A DNA stretch of 64,000 nt from Rheinheimera pleomorphica (lineage in GTDB: Bacteria > Pseudomonadota > Gammaproteobacteria > Enterobacterales > Alteromonadaceae). Location of the stretch: positions 124,001 to 188,000 of the forward strand of contig NZ_SIRR01000008.1 in NCBI RefSeq assembly GCF_011634895.1, read 5' to 3'. Each line of letters begins with the position of its first letter. Position 1 is the stretch's first letter. The position numbers were made by a program, and so were the translations under genes. This document shows, one piece after another, positions 20,030 through 27,457 of this stretch. The notes under the pieces were generated by a model. That model saw only the letters and a program-made list of their open reading frames with translations. It was not told the origin of the DNA and searched no databases.

Positions 20030-20124
20030 TTCTAACGCTTTGCTTACCGGCCCGGCGGAGCAGAGCAAGCTTGTGGTAAAGTTTGCGGCGCGTAGTTAGG
20101 TCCGAGTACAGCAAATTGTTAGGC
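20030..20124 (-). other. Integron attC-like recombination site
   Basis: On the minus strand the site starts GCCTAACAATTTGCT (R'' then L'') 2 bp after the stop codon of the C39-like gene and ends AGCAAAGCGTTAGAA (L' then R'). The arms pair as CTAAC plus TTTGCT with a two-base mismatch (AA versus GC) between them, the arrangement seen in classical attC sites such as that of aadA. R'' is a perfect RYYYAAC; R' (GTTAGAA) deviates at the last base. The length, about 94 bp, is within the known attC range. No integron integrase is visible in the window. Confidence 0.65.
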
Positions 20125-20126
20125 AA

Positions 20127-20777
20127 TTACAATGTCGCGTTCAACGGAGTACTTGTTGGCTCAAAGAAAATTGCGTTGTAGTGAAGCCAACGTTGATTAA
20201 AATTCCATTTCATCATGAACTCATCATATGTTTGTGTCACTCGAACACCACCATGTGCATCATTAAGATAGATAATCCGTTTTTTGTCATCATAGCCTGT
20301 AACTATTCTGTAATGTCCATTAGACCCCACGCCTGACCAATACTGATGAACTATCACTGGCGCTCCGTTGTACACGCTTTCTCTTACTTTATTAAATAGG
20401 CGTTCAGGCTCACTAGGCGAAGCCGGTTCATTTTCTAGCATTACATTTTTAACTCGACCGAACCTTTTTAAAAATTCACGCATATTAATTGTTCCGGTTC
20501 CAGGGTATTTTGACCAATCAATTGGAGTGCCGCGCAATATTCCTGATTTTATGTAACGTTGCGAACCTGAAAACTGGTTTAACATCGATTTCGCTATATC
20601 GTATTGGTCATAGTCACTTTCTCCCCAATACTGAAAAATCATTTGAAGTGTCGCAGGCCCACACAGCTGCTTTCCCTGTTTTACAACCGGGACTTCTAGA
20701 ACAACACGCTCGCTCTCATATCCAAAGACTTCCAACGAAAAACCAGCCAAAAATATGAGTATTACTAACGTTTTCAT
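20127..20777 (-). CDS. Exported C39-like (papain-fold) cysteine peptidase
   Basis: The 216-residue protein has a signal peptide (KTLVILIFLAGFSLEVFG) and a Peptidase_C39_2-like fold: nucleophile C39 in KQLCGPATLQMIFQYWG, general base H155 in GHYRIVTGYD and N172/D173 in IYLNDAHGG. The C39 fold is best known from bacteriocin-processing transporters, but stand-alone exported forms are common and mostly uncharacterised. No transporter or Gly-Gly leader peptide gene is nearby. Its stop codon is immediately followed by an attC-like site and GTTAGGC (R'-like, minus strand, 20797-20803) precedes its start, so it looks like a gene cassette. Confidence 0.75.
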   Translation of the reverse strand: MKTLVILIFLAGFSLEVFGYESERVVLEVPVVKQGKQLCGPATLQMIFQYWGESDYDQYDIAKSMLNQFSGSQRYIKSGILRGTPIDWSKYPGTGTINMREFLKRFGRVKNVMLENEPASPSEPERLFNKVRESVYNGAPVIVHQYWSGVGSNGHYRIVTGYDDKKRIIYLNDAHGGVRVTQTYDEFMMKWNFNQRWLHYNAIFFEPTSTPLNATL

Positions 20778-21098
20778 ATGGTTAGCATATTTAAAGTGCC
20801 TAACATTTTGTTCTTGCGCATGCTCGTTTTCTCAATTCCGATAGAGGAAACATGAATTGATAATTCATTAGAAAATAACTATAAATCTTCAACTTCTATT
20901 TTCGCTGCCTGGAAAAACGAGTGTGCATTATATTTCTGCCCCCCTCGCGTTTAGTACCTAATCTATAGCATGTAAATAAAACCGGCAACCGGCTTATATG
21001 CAGTGTTAACAGCACTTTTGACCGCAAAATCGTGCAACGCCAGAGAAACTGCGGAGTTGCCTGGTTATCGTATCAAGCAGAACCAACAAACCAGAAAA
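20778..21098. other. AT-rich intergenic stretch with cassette-boundary remnant
   Basis: No gene is seen. It holds GCCTAAC at 20797-20803 (minus strand GTTAGGC, a perfect GTTRRRY R' box) and a short perfect palindrome ATGAATT-GAT-AATTCAT at 20852-20868. I could not find a matching R'' partner for a full second attC. Confidence 0.4.
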
Positions 21099-21126
21099 GA
21101 AAAACCCGCGAAAGCGGGCTTTTGGT
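21099..21126 (-). terminator. Terminator after the small membrane protein gene
   Basis: CCCGC (21105-21109) and GCGGG (21114-21118) form a GC stem around GAAA, followed on the minus strand by TTTTTCTTTT. It lies 20 bp after the stop of the gene at 21146. Confidence 0.8.
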
Positions 21127-21145
21127 TTTAGAAACTTATCACTTG

Positions 21146-21376
21146 TTAACGATTGCTCTTTAGCTTCCTTGCAATCCAATAGAACACTAAGCTCATTATC
21201 ACTGACCACACCAGATAGGCAGGCAATGTGGTCTGTAACATCAATAGGCCGCTTTCAACCCGCTGCTCTTCCACTAAAAACGGTGTTGCCTGTTGGTTAA
21301 AGGAATAATTAAAAATAAACAAGCATGCAGCAAAACTCAGCAACGTTAAGCCGGTGTATACCAACAGCGTTTTCAC
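21146..21376 (-). CDS. Small two-helix membrane protein, unknown function
   Basis: The 76-residue product starts with GTG and has two hydrophobic segments (about residues 4-27 and 53-70) joined by a polar loop, with a basic C-terminus (ARKLKSNR), so both ends are probably cytoplasmic. I do not recognise the family. A GGAGG tract is present upstream but rather far (15 bp). A terminator follows. It is the last gene before the accessory patch. Confidence 0.5.
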   Translation of the reverse strand: MKTLLVYTGLTLLSFAACLFIFNYSFNQQATPFLVEEQRVESGLLMLQTTLPAYLVWSVIMSLVFYWIARKLKSNR

Positions 21377-21425
21377 AGGCTGATTATCTCACCTCCAAAT
21401 TCTAAATCTCTATAGCAAAGCCGCG

Positions 21426-22100
21426 TTACAAAAAGCTGCAAATTTGCGCAAGGCTTTTCTTTTTCAGCGCATGCTCCGGCACTGTAGCGTCTTCGGCCGG
21501 GTAGCCGGTGACAATTAGCATAAAGGGGCGCTCGTTGTCATTGTCGCGGCCGCAAATTTTGCTTAAAAAGCTCATTGGTTTTGGTGTGTGGGTTAAGGTA
21601 CCCAGGCCGGCATGGTGCAGGGCCTGCAGCAAAAAACCGGTGGCCAGGCCGACGGATTCGTGCACGTAGTAGTTGGTTTTATCGTCCTGCTCGTCGATGC
21701 CGCCGCGCTTCTTACTAAATACGGCTATCAGCCAGGGGGCGGTTTCCAGGTAAGCCTTGTTGGCATTGGTGCCCAAAGGTTTTAGCGCATCCAGCCACTC
21801 TTCGCCGGCGCGGCCGGCGTAAAAACCTTGCTCCAGCGCTTCGGCTTCGCGGCGGATTTGCTGCTTAACCTGCGGGCTTTGAATGGCCACAAAGTGCCAG
21901 GGTTGATGATTGGCGCCGCTTGGCGCTGAACCTGCCGCCAGTATGCATTGCTCAATGACCTCTCGCTCAACCGGGCGGTCAGCGAACTTGCGAATTGAAT
22001 GACGCCGGCGGATCTCGGCCAGATGCTGTTTGGCCCGCGCCAGCATTTGCTCGGGCGGGTATTCAATAAAATCGGTCAGGGGAACATGCTGCTCTGTCAT
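21426..22100 (-). CDS. Nitroreductase-fold protein of the iodotyrosine deiodinase type
   Basis: The 224-residue flavoprotein has RRRHSIRKFADRPV and PSGANHQPWHFV (FMN-binding region) and ends with a typical nitroreductase core. The insert EALEQGFYAGRAGEEW with Glu90 and Tyr94 and the later Lys115 keeps exactly the 4 and 21 residue spacing of the Glu-Tyr-Lys substrate clamp of human iodotyrosine deiodinase (157, 161, 182). Bacterial homologues with this clamp reductively dehalogenate halotyrosines. It is therefore more likely a deiodinase-like reductase than a nitroaromatic reductase, but the physiological substrate is unknown. Confidence 0.85.
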   Translation of the reverse strand: MTEQHVPLTDFIEYPPEQMLARAKQHLAEIRRRHSIRKFADRPVEREVIEQCILAAGSAPSGANHQPWHFVAIQSPQVKQQIRREAEALEQGFYAGRAGEEWLDALKPLGTNANKAYLETAPWLIAVFSKKRGGIDEQDDKTNYYVHESVGLATGFLLQALHHAGLGTLTHTPKPMSFLSKICGRDNDNERPFMLIVTGYPAEDATVPEHALKKKSLAQICSFL

Positions 22101-22169
22101 CTGCGCGGCCTTGCAATAAAAAACTAACGCTGGTTATAGCGAAAATTGCCCGGCTTTACCAGCGCTTAA

Positions 22170-22853
22170 CTAACACTCTGCACTAAGTAACCACTGCTGC
22201 AACTGCGCTAAAGCGTTCACCTCTTTATGTGGTGTGATGCCTTCTGGCCGCGCGGCACCGTGACGATTTAGCCAGCAGGTATCGATGCCGGCGTTAATGC
22301 CACCCTGCACATCGGCATGCGGGTTATCACCCACCATTAAAATATCTTGCTTCGGCGGGTTGCCCATCAGCGCAAAGGCATGATTAAAAATATCAATATG
22401 CGGTTTGGCTACGCCGACTTGTTCGGAAATCACCAGCGGTGAAAATACCTCAGCAAAGCCAGTGCGCTCTAAGCGAATTTGCTGCAGTTCAGTAAAACCA
22501 TTGGTAATAATGCCCAGCTTAACCCGGCCTTTTAACGCCGTGATCAGCTCAGTGGCGCCCGGCAATGGGGTGCAGATATCCGCCATGGCCTGCATAAAGG
22601 CACTGTTCAGCGCCGCTGCACTGGTATTCAGTTTGGCCGCCCAGGGCGTAAAACGGTTTACCTGCAACTGTTTGGCGCTGATTTCGCCCTGCTGATACTG
22701 CTGCCACAGCGGCAGGTTAATAGACTGATAGTAATCGTACTCAGTGCTGTCAAACGGGTAATCATGGCGGGAGAACATTAACTGTAAGCCGGCAAAAGCA
22801 TCGAAATGAAATAAGGTTTCGTCGGCATCGAATAAAATCCACTGGTAACGCAC
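22170..22853 (-). CDS. yjjG: YjjG-like HAD pyrimidine 5'-nucleotidase
   Basis: YjjG dephosphorylates pyrimidine nucleoside monophosphates, including non-canonical ones, in the cytoplasm. The product of 227 residues has HAD motif I FDADETLF (nucleophile Asp9), motif II IITNGF and motif IV VGDNPHADVQGGINAG, and follows E. coli YjjG throughout (ICTPLPGA, QIRLERTGFAEVFSPLVISE). I choose the GTG at 22853 because GGAG lies 6 bp before it; a TTG at 22865 is possible but would overlap that ribosome binding site. Confidence 0.9.
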   Translation of the reverse strand: MRYQWILFDADETLFHFDAFAGLQLMFSRHDYPFDSTEYDYYQSINLPLWQQYQQGEISAKQLQVNRFTPWAAKLNTSAAALNSAFMQAMADICTPLPGATELITALKGRVKLGIITNGFTELQQIRLERTGFAEVFSPLVISEQVGVAKPHIDIFNHAFALMGNPPKQDILMVGDNPHADVQGGINAGIDTCWLNRHGAARPEGITPHKEVNALAQLQQWLLSAEC

Positions 22854-22965
22854 TGCCGTCTCCAAAGCTACACATCTGGCGACAGTTTACCAGCTTACGG
22901 CTGAACGACCCAGGCAGGAAACACGCTAAAGTGTTAAAGCCGATATAAAAGCTTACATTTTGTTT

Positions 22966-22995
22966 CTGACAACAGTGGGCTAAGCGGCGTAAAAT
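22966..22995 (+). promoter_or_regulatory. Sigma70 promoter for a candidate small RNA
   Basis: CTGACA (22966-22971; 5 of 6 to consensus) and TAAAAT (22990-22995; 5 of 6) are 18 bp apart. The predicted start is near 23002. No protein-coding gene follows on this strand before the terminator at 23067. Confidence 0.65.
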
Positions 22996-23001
22996 TGCGT
23001 T

Positions 23002-23104
23002 ATATCAAAGTCGACCGGGCTCTGCTGCTTTAACATCGAAATTGCTTAGTACCTCTTGTTGTATTCGGCCGGTCAGCGCCCCAACCCCTGACCGGCCTTT
23101 TTTT
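23002..23104 (+). ncRNA. Candidate trans-acting small RNA, about 100 nt
   Basis: A good promoter, about 65 nt of non-coding sequence and a strong terminator with a T7 tail define a transcript of roughly 100 nt, the size and layout of Hfq-dependent sRNAs. No open frame of useful length with a ribosome binding site is present. The single-stranded middle (CTTAGTACCTCTTGTTGTATTC with an interrupted CCTCTTG) could act as an antisense seed. It does not match Spot 42, RyhB or other sRNAs I know by eye. The transcript ends at the 3' end of the convergent MBL gene. Confidence 0.55.
23067..23104 (+). terminator. Strong terminator of the candidate sRNA
   Basis: GGCCGGTCA (23067-23075) pairs perfectly with TGACCGGCC (23089-23097) and is followed by T7. 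On the opposite strand no T tract follows, so it serves only plus-strand transcription. Confidence 0.85.
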
Positions 23105-23972
23105 ATCCCTGCTGTTTTAACGGGATCTTGATATAGCTAACGCCATTTTGCTCTGCTTTGGGTAGCTGACCGGCGCGAATATTCACCTGTACCGACGGGT
23201 AAATCAGCCGCGGCACCGCCAGCGTTTTATCACGCGCCTCGCGCTTTTGCACAAACTCCTGCTCTGGCGTGTCGGCTTTAACATGAATATTCTGTGTTTT
23301 TTGCTCCAGTACGCTGGTTTGGTATTTCAGCTCGCGGCCACCGGGCTGGTAGTCGTGGCACATAAAAATGTTCGTATCATCCGGCAGCTGATAAATGCGC
23401 TGGATTGAACGAAACAGGATATGGGCATCGCCACCGGGGAAATCACAGCGGGCGGTGCCGGAGTCTGGCATAAACAAAGAATCGCCAACAAACAAGTTGC
23501 CGTCAATCAGGTAGCTGACGCTGTCATTAGTATGGCCAGGGGTGTTAAGTACCTGCGCTTGCACAGTGCCAATGGTAAAGGTTTCATTGTCGGCAAATAG
23601 CTTGTCGAAGTAGTCGCCTTTTGCCAGTAATTCGTCATCGCCAATATTAAATACCAGCTTAAAGGTTTGCTGTACCTTTTTAATCCCCTCGCCTATCGCC
23701 ACTGGTGCTGCCGTTTTATTGTGCAGGTAATGCGCCGCTGACAGATGATCAGCATGAGCATGCGTTTCCAGGATCCAGACTGGCTTAAGGTTATTGGCAG
23801 CCAGATACGCCAGTATCTTGTCGGCATCTTCTGTACTGACCGTGCCGGCTGCGGCATCGTAGTTCAACACCGGGTCAATAATGGCAGCAGCACCAGTGTT
23901 ATTGTCAGACACGACATAACTGAAAGTGGCGCTGTCCTTGTCAAAAAACATTTCGATATGCACGTTAGCCAT
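23103..23972 (-). CDS. MBL-fold hydrolase, persulfide-dioxygenase-like (ETHE1/Blh type)
   Basis: The 289-residue protein has the metal motif HAHADH at residues 71-76 and GHTNDSVSYLIDG with VGDSLFMPDSGTARCDFPGG, the pattern of ETHE1/Blh-type enzymes. These mononuclear-iron proteins oxidise glutathione persulfide to sulfite. It is divergent from the TauE-rhodanese-YeeE/YedE operon, a classic sulfide-detoxification partner set (sulfite export, sulfur transfer, sulfur-compound transport). I choose the ATG at 23972 over 23978 because the GGGGG tract is better spaced. A short palindrome in the shared promoter region suggests joint control. Confidence 0.85.
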   Translation of the reverse strand: MANVHIEMFFDKDSATFSYVVSDNNTGAAAIIDPVLNYDAAAGTVSTEDADKILAYLAANNLKPVWILETHAHADHLSAAHYLHNKTAAPVAIGEGIKKVQQTFKLVFNIGDDELLAKGDYFDKLFADNETFTIGTVQAQVLNTPGHTNDSVSYLIDGNLFVGDSLFMPDSGTARCDFPGGDAHILFRSIQRIYQLPDDTNIFMCHDYQPGGRELKYQTSVLEQKTQNIHVKADTPEQEFVQKREARDKTLAVPRLIYPSVQVNIRAGQLPKAEQNGVSYIKIPLKQQG

Positions 23973-23990
23973 GGCCATAAACCCCCATTA

Positions 23991-24009
23991 AATTAGTATT
24001 TGCTAAATT
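23991..24009. promoter_or_regulatory. Possible operator in the MBL/TauE divergent region
   Basis: AATTAG-TATTTG-CTAAATT contains an inverted TTAG-N6-CTAA repeat, similar in style to ArsR-family BigR/SqrR sites that control persulfide-responsive genes. No such regulator gene is present in the window, so the assignment is tentative. Confidence 0.4.
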
Positions 24010-24093
24010 TTGATTGCAGCTTAGCCAAAATCACTCTAGAATGCAATTATTGTTATAAGCATATTCCATTACGTTATATAAGGTAAAGTCATT

Positions 24094-24843
24094 ATGTTAG
24101 CCTTACTCGGTGCCATCGTAATAGGGTTAAGCTTGGGGTTATTCGGCTCCGGCGGGTCTATCCTTACTGTACCTGTGCTGCTGTACTTGCTGCATATGCC
24201 GGCACAGTTGGCTATTGCGTCGTCGCTGCTAATTGTAGCCGGTATCAGTTTATTTGGCTCGGTGCGCAATGGCTTACAGCGCTTAATCAGCTGGCGCCAC
24301 GTGTTGTGGTTTGGTATCCCGGGTATGTTAGGTACCTATGGCGGTGCCTGGCTGGGTACGCTAGTGGATGCCCGTTGGCAGCTGCTGGTGTTCTCATTGT
24401 TAATGCTGGTGGCTGCAGTAATGATGTGGCACAGCAAGGTGGGTGAGCTGGGTAATGGCAAAGCCTTTAAACCGGTTAAAATTATCATTGATGGCTTAAT
24501 CGTCGGTGTGGTTACCGGTTTTGTCGGTGTCGGTGGTGGCTTTTTAATTGTACCGGCGCTGGTATTGCTCGGTGGCCTGAGCATGCCGGTGGGGGTTGCC
24601 ACCAGCTTAGTGATTATTGCCATGAAATCTTTCGTGGGTTTTGCCAAGTATTACTGGGTTATGGCGGCCCAAGGGGTGGTATTTGACTGGGGCACTATTG
24701 GCTTAATGATAGTGGCAGGTATTGCCGGCAGCTATGTTGGTGGTGCCGTCGGCAAACGTTTGCCAAAACAGCAGTTGCAGCGCGCCTTTGCTATCTTCCT
24801 GGTGCTAATGGCTGCAGTGGTTATTTATCAATCCGTCCTTTAA
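24094..24843 (+). CDS. TauE/SafE family sulfite/organosulfonate exporter
   Basis: The 249-residue inner-membrane protein shows about eight hydrophobic helices in two repeats, each with a Gly-rich start: GLSLGLFGSGGSILTVPVL near residue 9 and VGVVTGFVGVGGGFLIVPAL near 138, the internal duplication that defines TauE/SafE. The family exports sulfite, sulfonates or other small anions. It opens a four-gene operon with a rhodanese and two YeeE/YedE halves, divergent from a persulfide-dioxygenase-like gene, so sulfite formed from persulfide is the likely substrate. Confidence 0.9.
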   Translation: MLALLGAIVIGLSLGLFGSGGSILTVPVLLYLLHMPAQLAIASSLLIVAGISLFGSVRNGLQRLISWRHVLWFGIPGMLGTYGGAWLGTLVDARWQLLVFSLLMLVAAVMMWHSKVGELGNGKAFKPVKIIIDGLIVGVVTGFVGVGGGFLIVPALVLLGGLSMPVGVATSLVIIAMKSFVGFAKYYWVMAAQGVVFDWGTIGLMIVAGIAGSYVGGAVGKRLPKQQLQRAFAIFLVLMAAVVIYQSVL

Positions 24844-24865
24844 TGTAAGTTAACAGGAGTCTTAT

Positions 24866-25267
24866 ATGAAAACCTCACAACAGCTTATTGCAGAAGCCAA
24901 AGCGGCGATCAAAGAAGTAAGCATTAATGATTTGCATAACGCACTGAGCGCCGATGCCGAAACGGTGCTGATCGATGTACGCGAGCCGGCTGAATTTGCT
25001 CAGCATCATATTGTTGGCGCGGTCAACTATCCACGCGGCGTGCTGGAGATGAATATTCATAACCACCCGGTGGTGGCTGCCAACGGCTGTGAGCCCGAGA
25101 TGGCACTGGCACAACTGGCACAGAAACCGTTGTATTTAATTTGTCGCTCTGGTGCCCGTTCGGCGTTGGCCACTGAGTCATTGCAACGAATGGGTTTTAG
25201 CCAGGTATATTCAGTAGCCGGTGGTATGCAGGCTTGGCTGGATGCCGGTTTTGCCGTTAAACAATAA
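24866..25267 (+). CDS. Rhodanese-like sulfurtransferase
   Basis: The 133-residue single-domain rhodanese has VLIDVREPAEFAQHHIVGA and the active-site loop LICRSGARS with catalytic Cys93. A six-residue CRSGAR-type loop is typical of sulfurtransferases that pass sulfane sulfur. No signal peptide is seen, so it acts in the cytoplasm. It lies 22 bp after tauE with an AGGAG ribosome binding site and 12 bp before the first YeeE/YedE half, so the genes are co-transcribed. Confidence 0.92.
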   Translation: MKTSQQLIAEAKAAIKEVSINDLHNALSADAETVLIDVREPAEFAQHHIVGAVNYPRGVLEMNIHNHPVVAANGCEPEMALAQLAQKPLYLICRSGARSALATESLQRMGFSQVYSVAGGMQAWLDAGFAVKQ

Positions 25268-25279
25268 CAGGAGATACAA

Positions 25280-25684
25280 GTGGAAAACTTTACCCCGGTA
25301 GAAGCATTAATGGGTGGCGGCCTTGTTGGCCTTGGTGCACTGATGTTGTTTATCTTCTCTGGTAGGATCGCCGGTATTTCAGGCATTGCCAGCTCAGCCC
25401 TGTTTTCAAATGACGGCCGTAGCTGGCGCTTGGCCTTTGTCGCCGGTATTGTGCTGGGCCCTGTGCTGGTAGGTATGCTGCTAAGCGATTTTAGCTACAG
25501 CACACCGGTATTAAACTGGCAGCTTATCGTTGGTGGGCTACTGGTTGGGGTTGGCACCGGCTGGGGTAGTGGTTGTACGTCGGGCCACGGCATCTGCGGT
25601 ATTAGCCGCTTATCCGGCCGCTCTATCACGGCAACCATTATATTTATGCTCAGTGGCATGCTGGTTGCCACCCTGCTGCACTGA
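25280..25684 (+). CDS. YeeE/YedE family transporter half (PmpA-like)
   Basis: The 134-residue membrane protein has about four helices and the signature WGSGCTSGHGICGISRLSGRS near residues 93-113 (broken here as WGSGCTSGHG / ICGISRLSGRS). The Cys-Gly motifs are typical of the thiosulfate transporter family YeeE/YedE. In the split PmpA/PmpB type two short proteins together make one transporter. It starts with GTG after GGAG and is followed by the partner gene at 25706. Confidence 0.88.
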   Translation: MENFTPVEALMGGGLVGLGALMLFIFSGRIAGISGIASSALFSNDGRSWRLAFVAGIVLGPVLVGMLLSDFSYSTPVLNWQLIVGGLLVGVGTGWGSGCTSGHGICGISRLSGRSITATIIFMLSGMLVATLLH

Positions 25685-25705
25685 TCACTTAAGGGGATAC
25701 TAGCC

Positions 25706-26113
25706 ATGCCTATCGTTATCGCTTTCGTTGCCGGCCTGCTAATGTCAGCCGGTATTGCCTATTCTCAGATGATTGATCCGGCCAAAGTGCTGGGCTTTCT
25801 TACGTTAAACAGCCAGTGGGACCCAAGCCTGGTGCTGGTAATGGTCGGCGCGTTGGCCGTGTACGCCAGCGGTTACTGGTTAGTTGCCGCTAAAGACAAG
25901 CCATTTTTTGCCGAGCACTTTCATTTACCGACAAAAAAAGAGCTGGATAAACCTTTGTTGCTCGGTTCGGCTATTTTTGGTGCCGGCTGGGGCCTGGTTG
26001 GTTATTGCCCGGGCCCGGCATTAGCCGCGCTAAGCAGCGGCAGCCTGGCCACCCTGGTATTTATTGTGGCAATGATTGCAGGCTGGTTTATCAGCCGCAA
26101 ATTACCAATCTAA
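25706..26113 (+). CDS. YeeE/YedE family transporter half (PmpB-like, DUF6691)
   Basis: The 135-residue partner half has about four helices and the second Cys motif IFGAGWGLVGYCPGPALAAL near residue 88, matching the C-terminal half of full-length YeeE/YedE. Early residues FVAGLLMSAGIAYSQMIDP are typical of the DUF6691 subgroup. Together with the gene at 25280 it should form a membrane channel for sulfur compounds such as thiosulfate. Last gene of the operon; no clear terminator follows. Confidence 0.88.
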   Translation: MPIVIAFVAGLLMSAGIAYSQMIDPAKVLGFLTLNSQWDPSLVLVMVGALAVYASGYWLVAAKDKPFFAEHFHLPTKKELDKPLLLGSAIFGAGWGLVGYCPGPALAALSSGSLATLVFIVAMIAGWFISRKLPI

Positions 26114-26152
26114 GTTGGTCTTGTTTCAGATCAAGCTGTTATAACGCTTGTG

Positions 26153-26220
26153 GGTCGCAGCCTGCCAAAGGCTATGTTATGCTGATTTTACCTTAGTTTA
26201 GCCTGGCAGGACTTGCGACC
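26153..26220 (+). repeat. Long inverted repeat directly before the chemoreceptor start codon
   Basis: GGTCGCA and CCTGCCA (26153-26167) are repeated in inverse order as TGGCAGG and TGCGACC (26204-26220), giving two 7-bp stems with a small internal loop around a 36-nt loop. The right arm ends 2 bp before the ATG at 26223 and includes the only AGGA tract, so the folded RNA would hide the ribosome binding site. It could instead be a DNA operator. Confidence 0.6.
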
Positions 26221-26222
26221 TT

Positions 26223-27434
26223 ATGAATGGTTTCACTTCCCTTTACCTGTTTATAGAACGTAGCTTTTTTGGCACCTTAAGCCGTAAAATTATTGGCAAC
26301 ATTGGCTTTTTAGCTATTTTCTTTTTGCTGGCGCTGTATCTGGCTTACCCGGAAGGTGGCGCAGATACGCAGTGGTGGGCTTTGCTGGTGTTAGGTCTCA
26401 CCGCCTTTATCTTTACCATTGGCTATATGCACTATTTAATCGTGCGGCCGGTAAAAGCGCTGGTGTCGGCCTTGCACGACACCAACCGCAAAGGCACCGA
26501 TTTAAACCACCGCTTACCGGCGTTTACCTATGACGAATTTCGTACTCTGTCAGAAGAATACAACCAGTTTGTCAGCCAGCTTGGCGTATTGCTGGGCGAC
26601 ATTCACCAGCAAGCCCGCGAAACCCATCAGGTAAATGAGCAGGTCTCCTCTGCCGTTAAAAGTACCCGCAGCCATTTGCAAGACACTGAACAGCGCAGTG
26701 GCGAGATCCGCCGCGAAAGCGATCAGGTACTGCAAAACCTGGCCGATATCGTGCAACATGGCGATGAGGTGAATCAGGTATCTGGCGTAGCGGTAGATAA
26801 AGCCAAAGTCGCCAGCGGCCAGATGCAACAGTTAAGCGGCCAGTTATCCGGTATTGTTAAGCTGTTGGACAGCTTTGCAGCCACGATCAACGGCCTGCAT
26901 AAAAACTCAGAAAACGTGCGGCAAATTCTGGTGATGGTAGAGACCTTTTCTGATCAAACGAACCTGCTGGCACTGAACGCGGCGATTGAAGCGGCCCGCG
27001 CCGGTGATGCCGGCCGTGGCTTTGCTGTCGTGGCCGATGAAGTGCGCACCCTGGCGGCTAAGGTTAATGACGCTACCAAACAAATTTCCGGTTTTTTAAA
27101 TGAGATGGAGCAGCTGGTCGGCGAAACCCGCAATGAATCACAAAGCCTGAACCAGCAGGCGCAGCAGGCTCAGCAACAAATTGCCGATACCAGTGACGAG
27201 TTCAGCCAGTTGCAGCAAGAGCTGCAGCAAGCCAAAGCAGGCATCCAGAGTATTAACCAGACCGTGCTACAACTGGAGCAGCGCTATCAGCAAACCCATC
27301 AGCATTTAAGTGCGATTGAACAGGTTACCAGCGATGCTTACAGCCAGATGGCGTCGATAGATCAGGCGGCCAAAGATCTGCTTAGCGGCACCGCCCGTAC
27401 CCAGCAGCAATTAGGCCGTTTTGCCCGCAGTTAA
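26223..27434 (+). CDS. Methyl-accepting chemotaxis protein without a large sensory domain
   Basis: The 403-residue protein has two close transmembrane helices (about residues 22-40 and 49-69) separated by only a short periplasmic loop ([10 protein letters not shown]), a HAMP-like segment ([13 protein letters not shown]) and a signalling coiled coil with the conserved hairpin tip [22 protein letters not shown] / [15 protein letters not shown] near residues 238-275. Lacking an ectodomain, it may sense membrane state, proton motive force or a partner protein. It is monocistronic, with a palindromic leader before and a palindromic repeat element after. Confidence 0.93.
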   Translation: MNGFTSLYLFIERSFFGTLSRKIIGNIGFLAIFFLLALYLAYPEGGADTQWWALLVLGLTAFIFTIGYMHYLIVRPVKALVSALHDTNRKGTDLNHRLPAFTYDEFRTLSEEYNQFVSQLGVLLGDIHQQARETHQVNEQVSSAVKSTRSHLQDTEQRSGEIRRESDQVLQNLADIVQHGDEVNQVSGVAVDKAKVASGQMQQLSGQLSGIVKLLDSFAATINGLHKNSENVRQILVMVETFSDQTNLLALNAAIEAARAGDAGRGFAVVADEVRTLAAKVNDATKQISGFLNEMEQLVGETRNESQSLNQQAQQAQQQIADTSDEFSQLQQELQQAKAGIQSINQTVLQLEQRYQQTHQHLSAIEQVTSDAYSQMASIDQAAKDLLSGTARTQQQLGRFARS

Positions 27435-27457
27435 AAGAAATACTGTGCAACCTTGGC

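Noticed and set aside
23979-24093. A second sRNA or small ORF in the MBL/TauE divergent region
   Set aside because: AT-rich promoter-like sequence only; no terminator and no open frame with a ribosome binding site.
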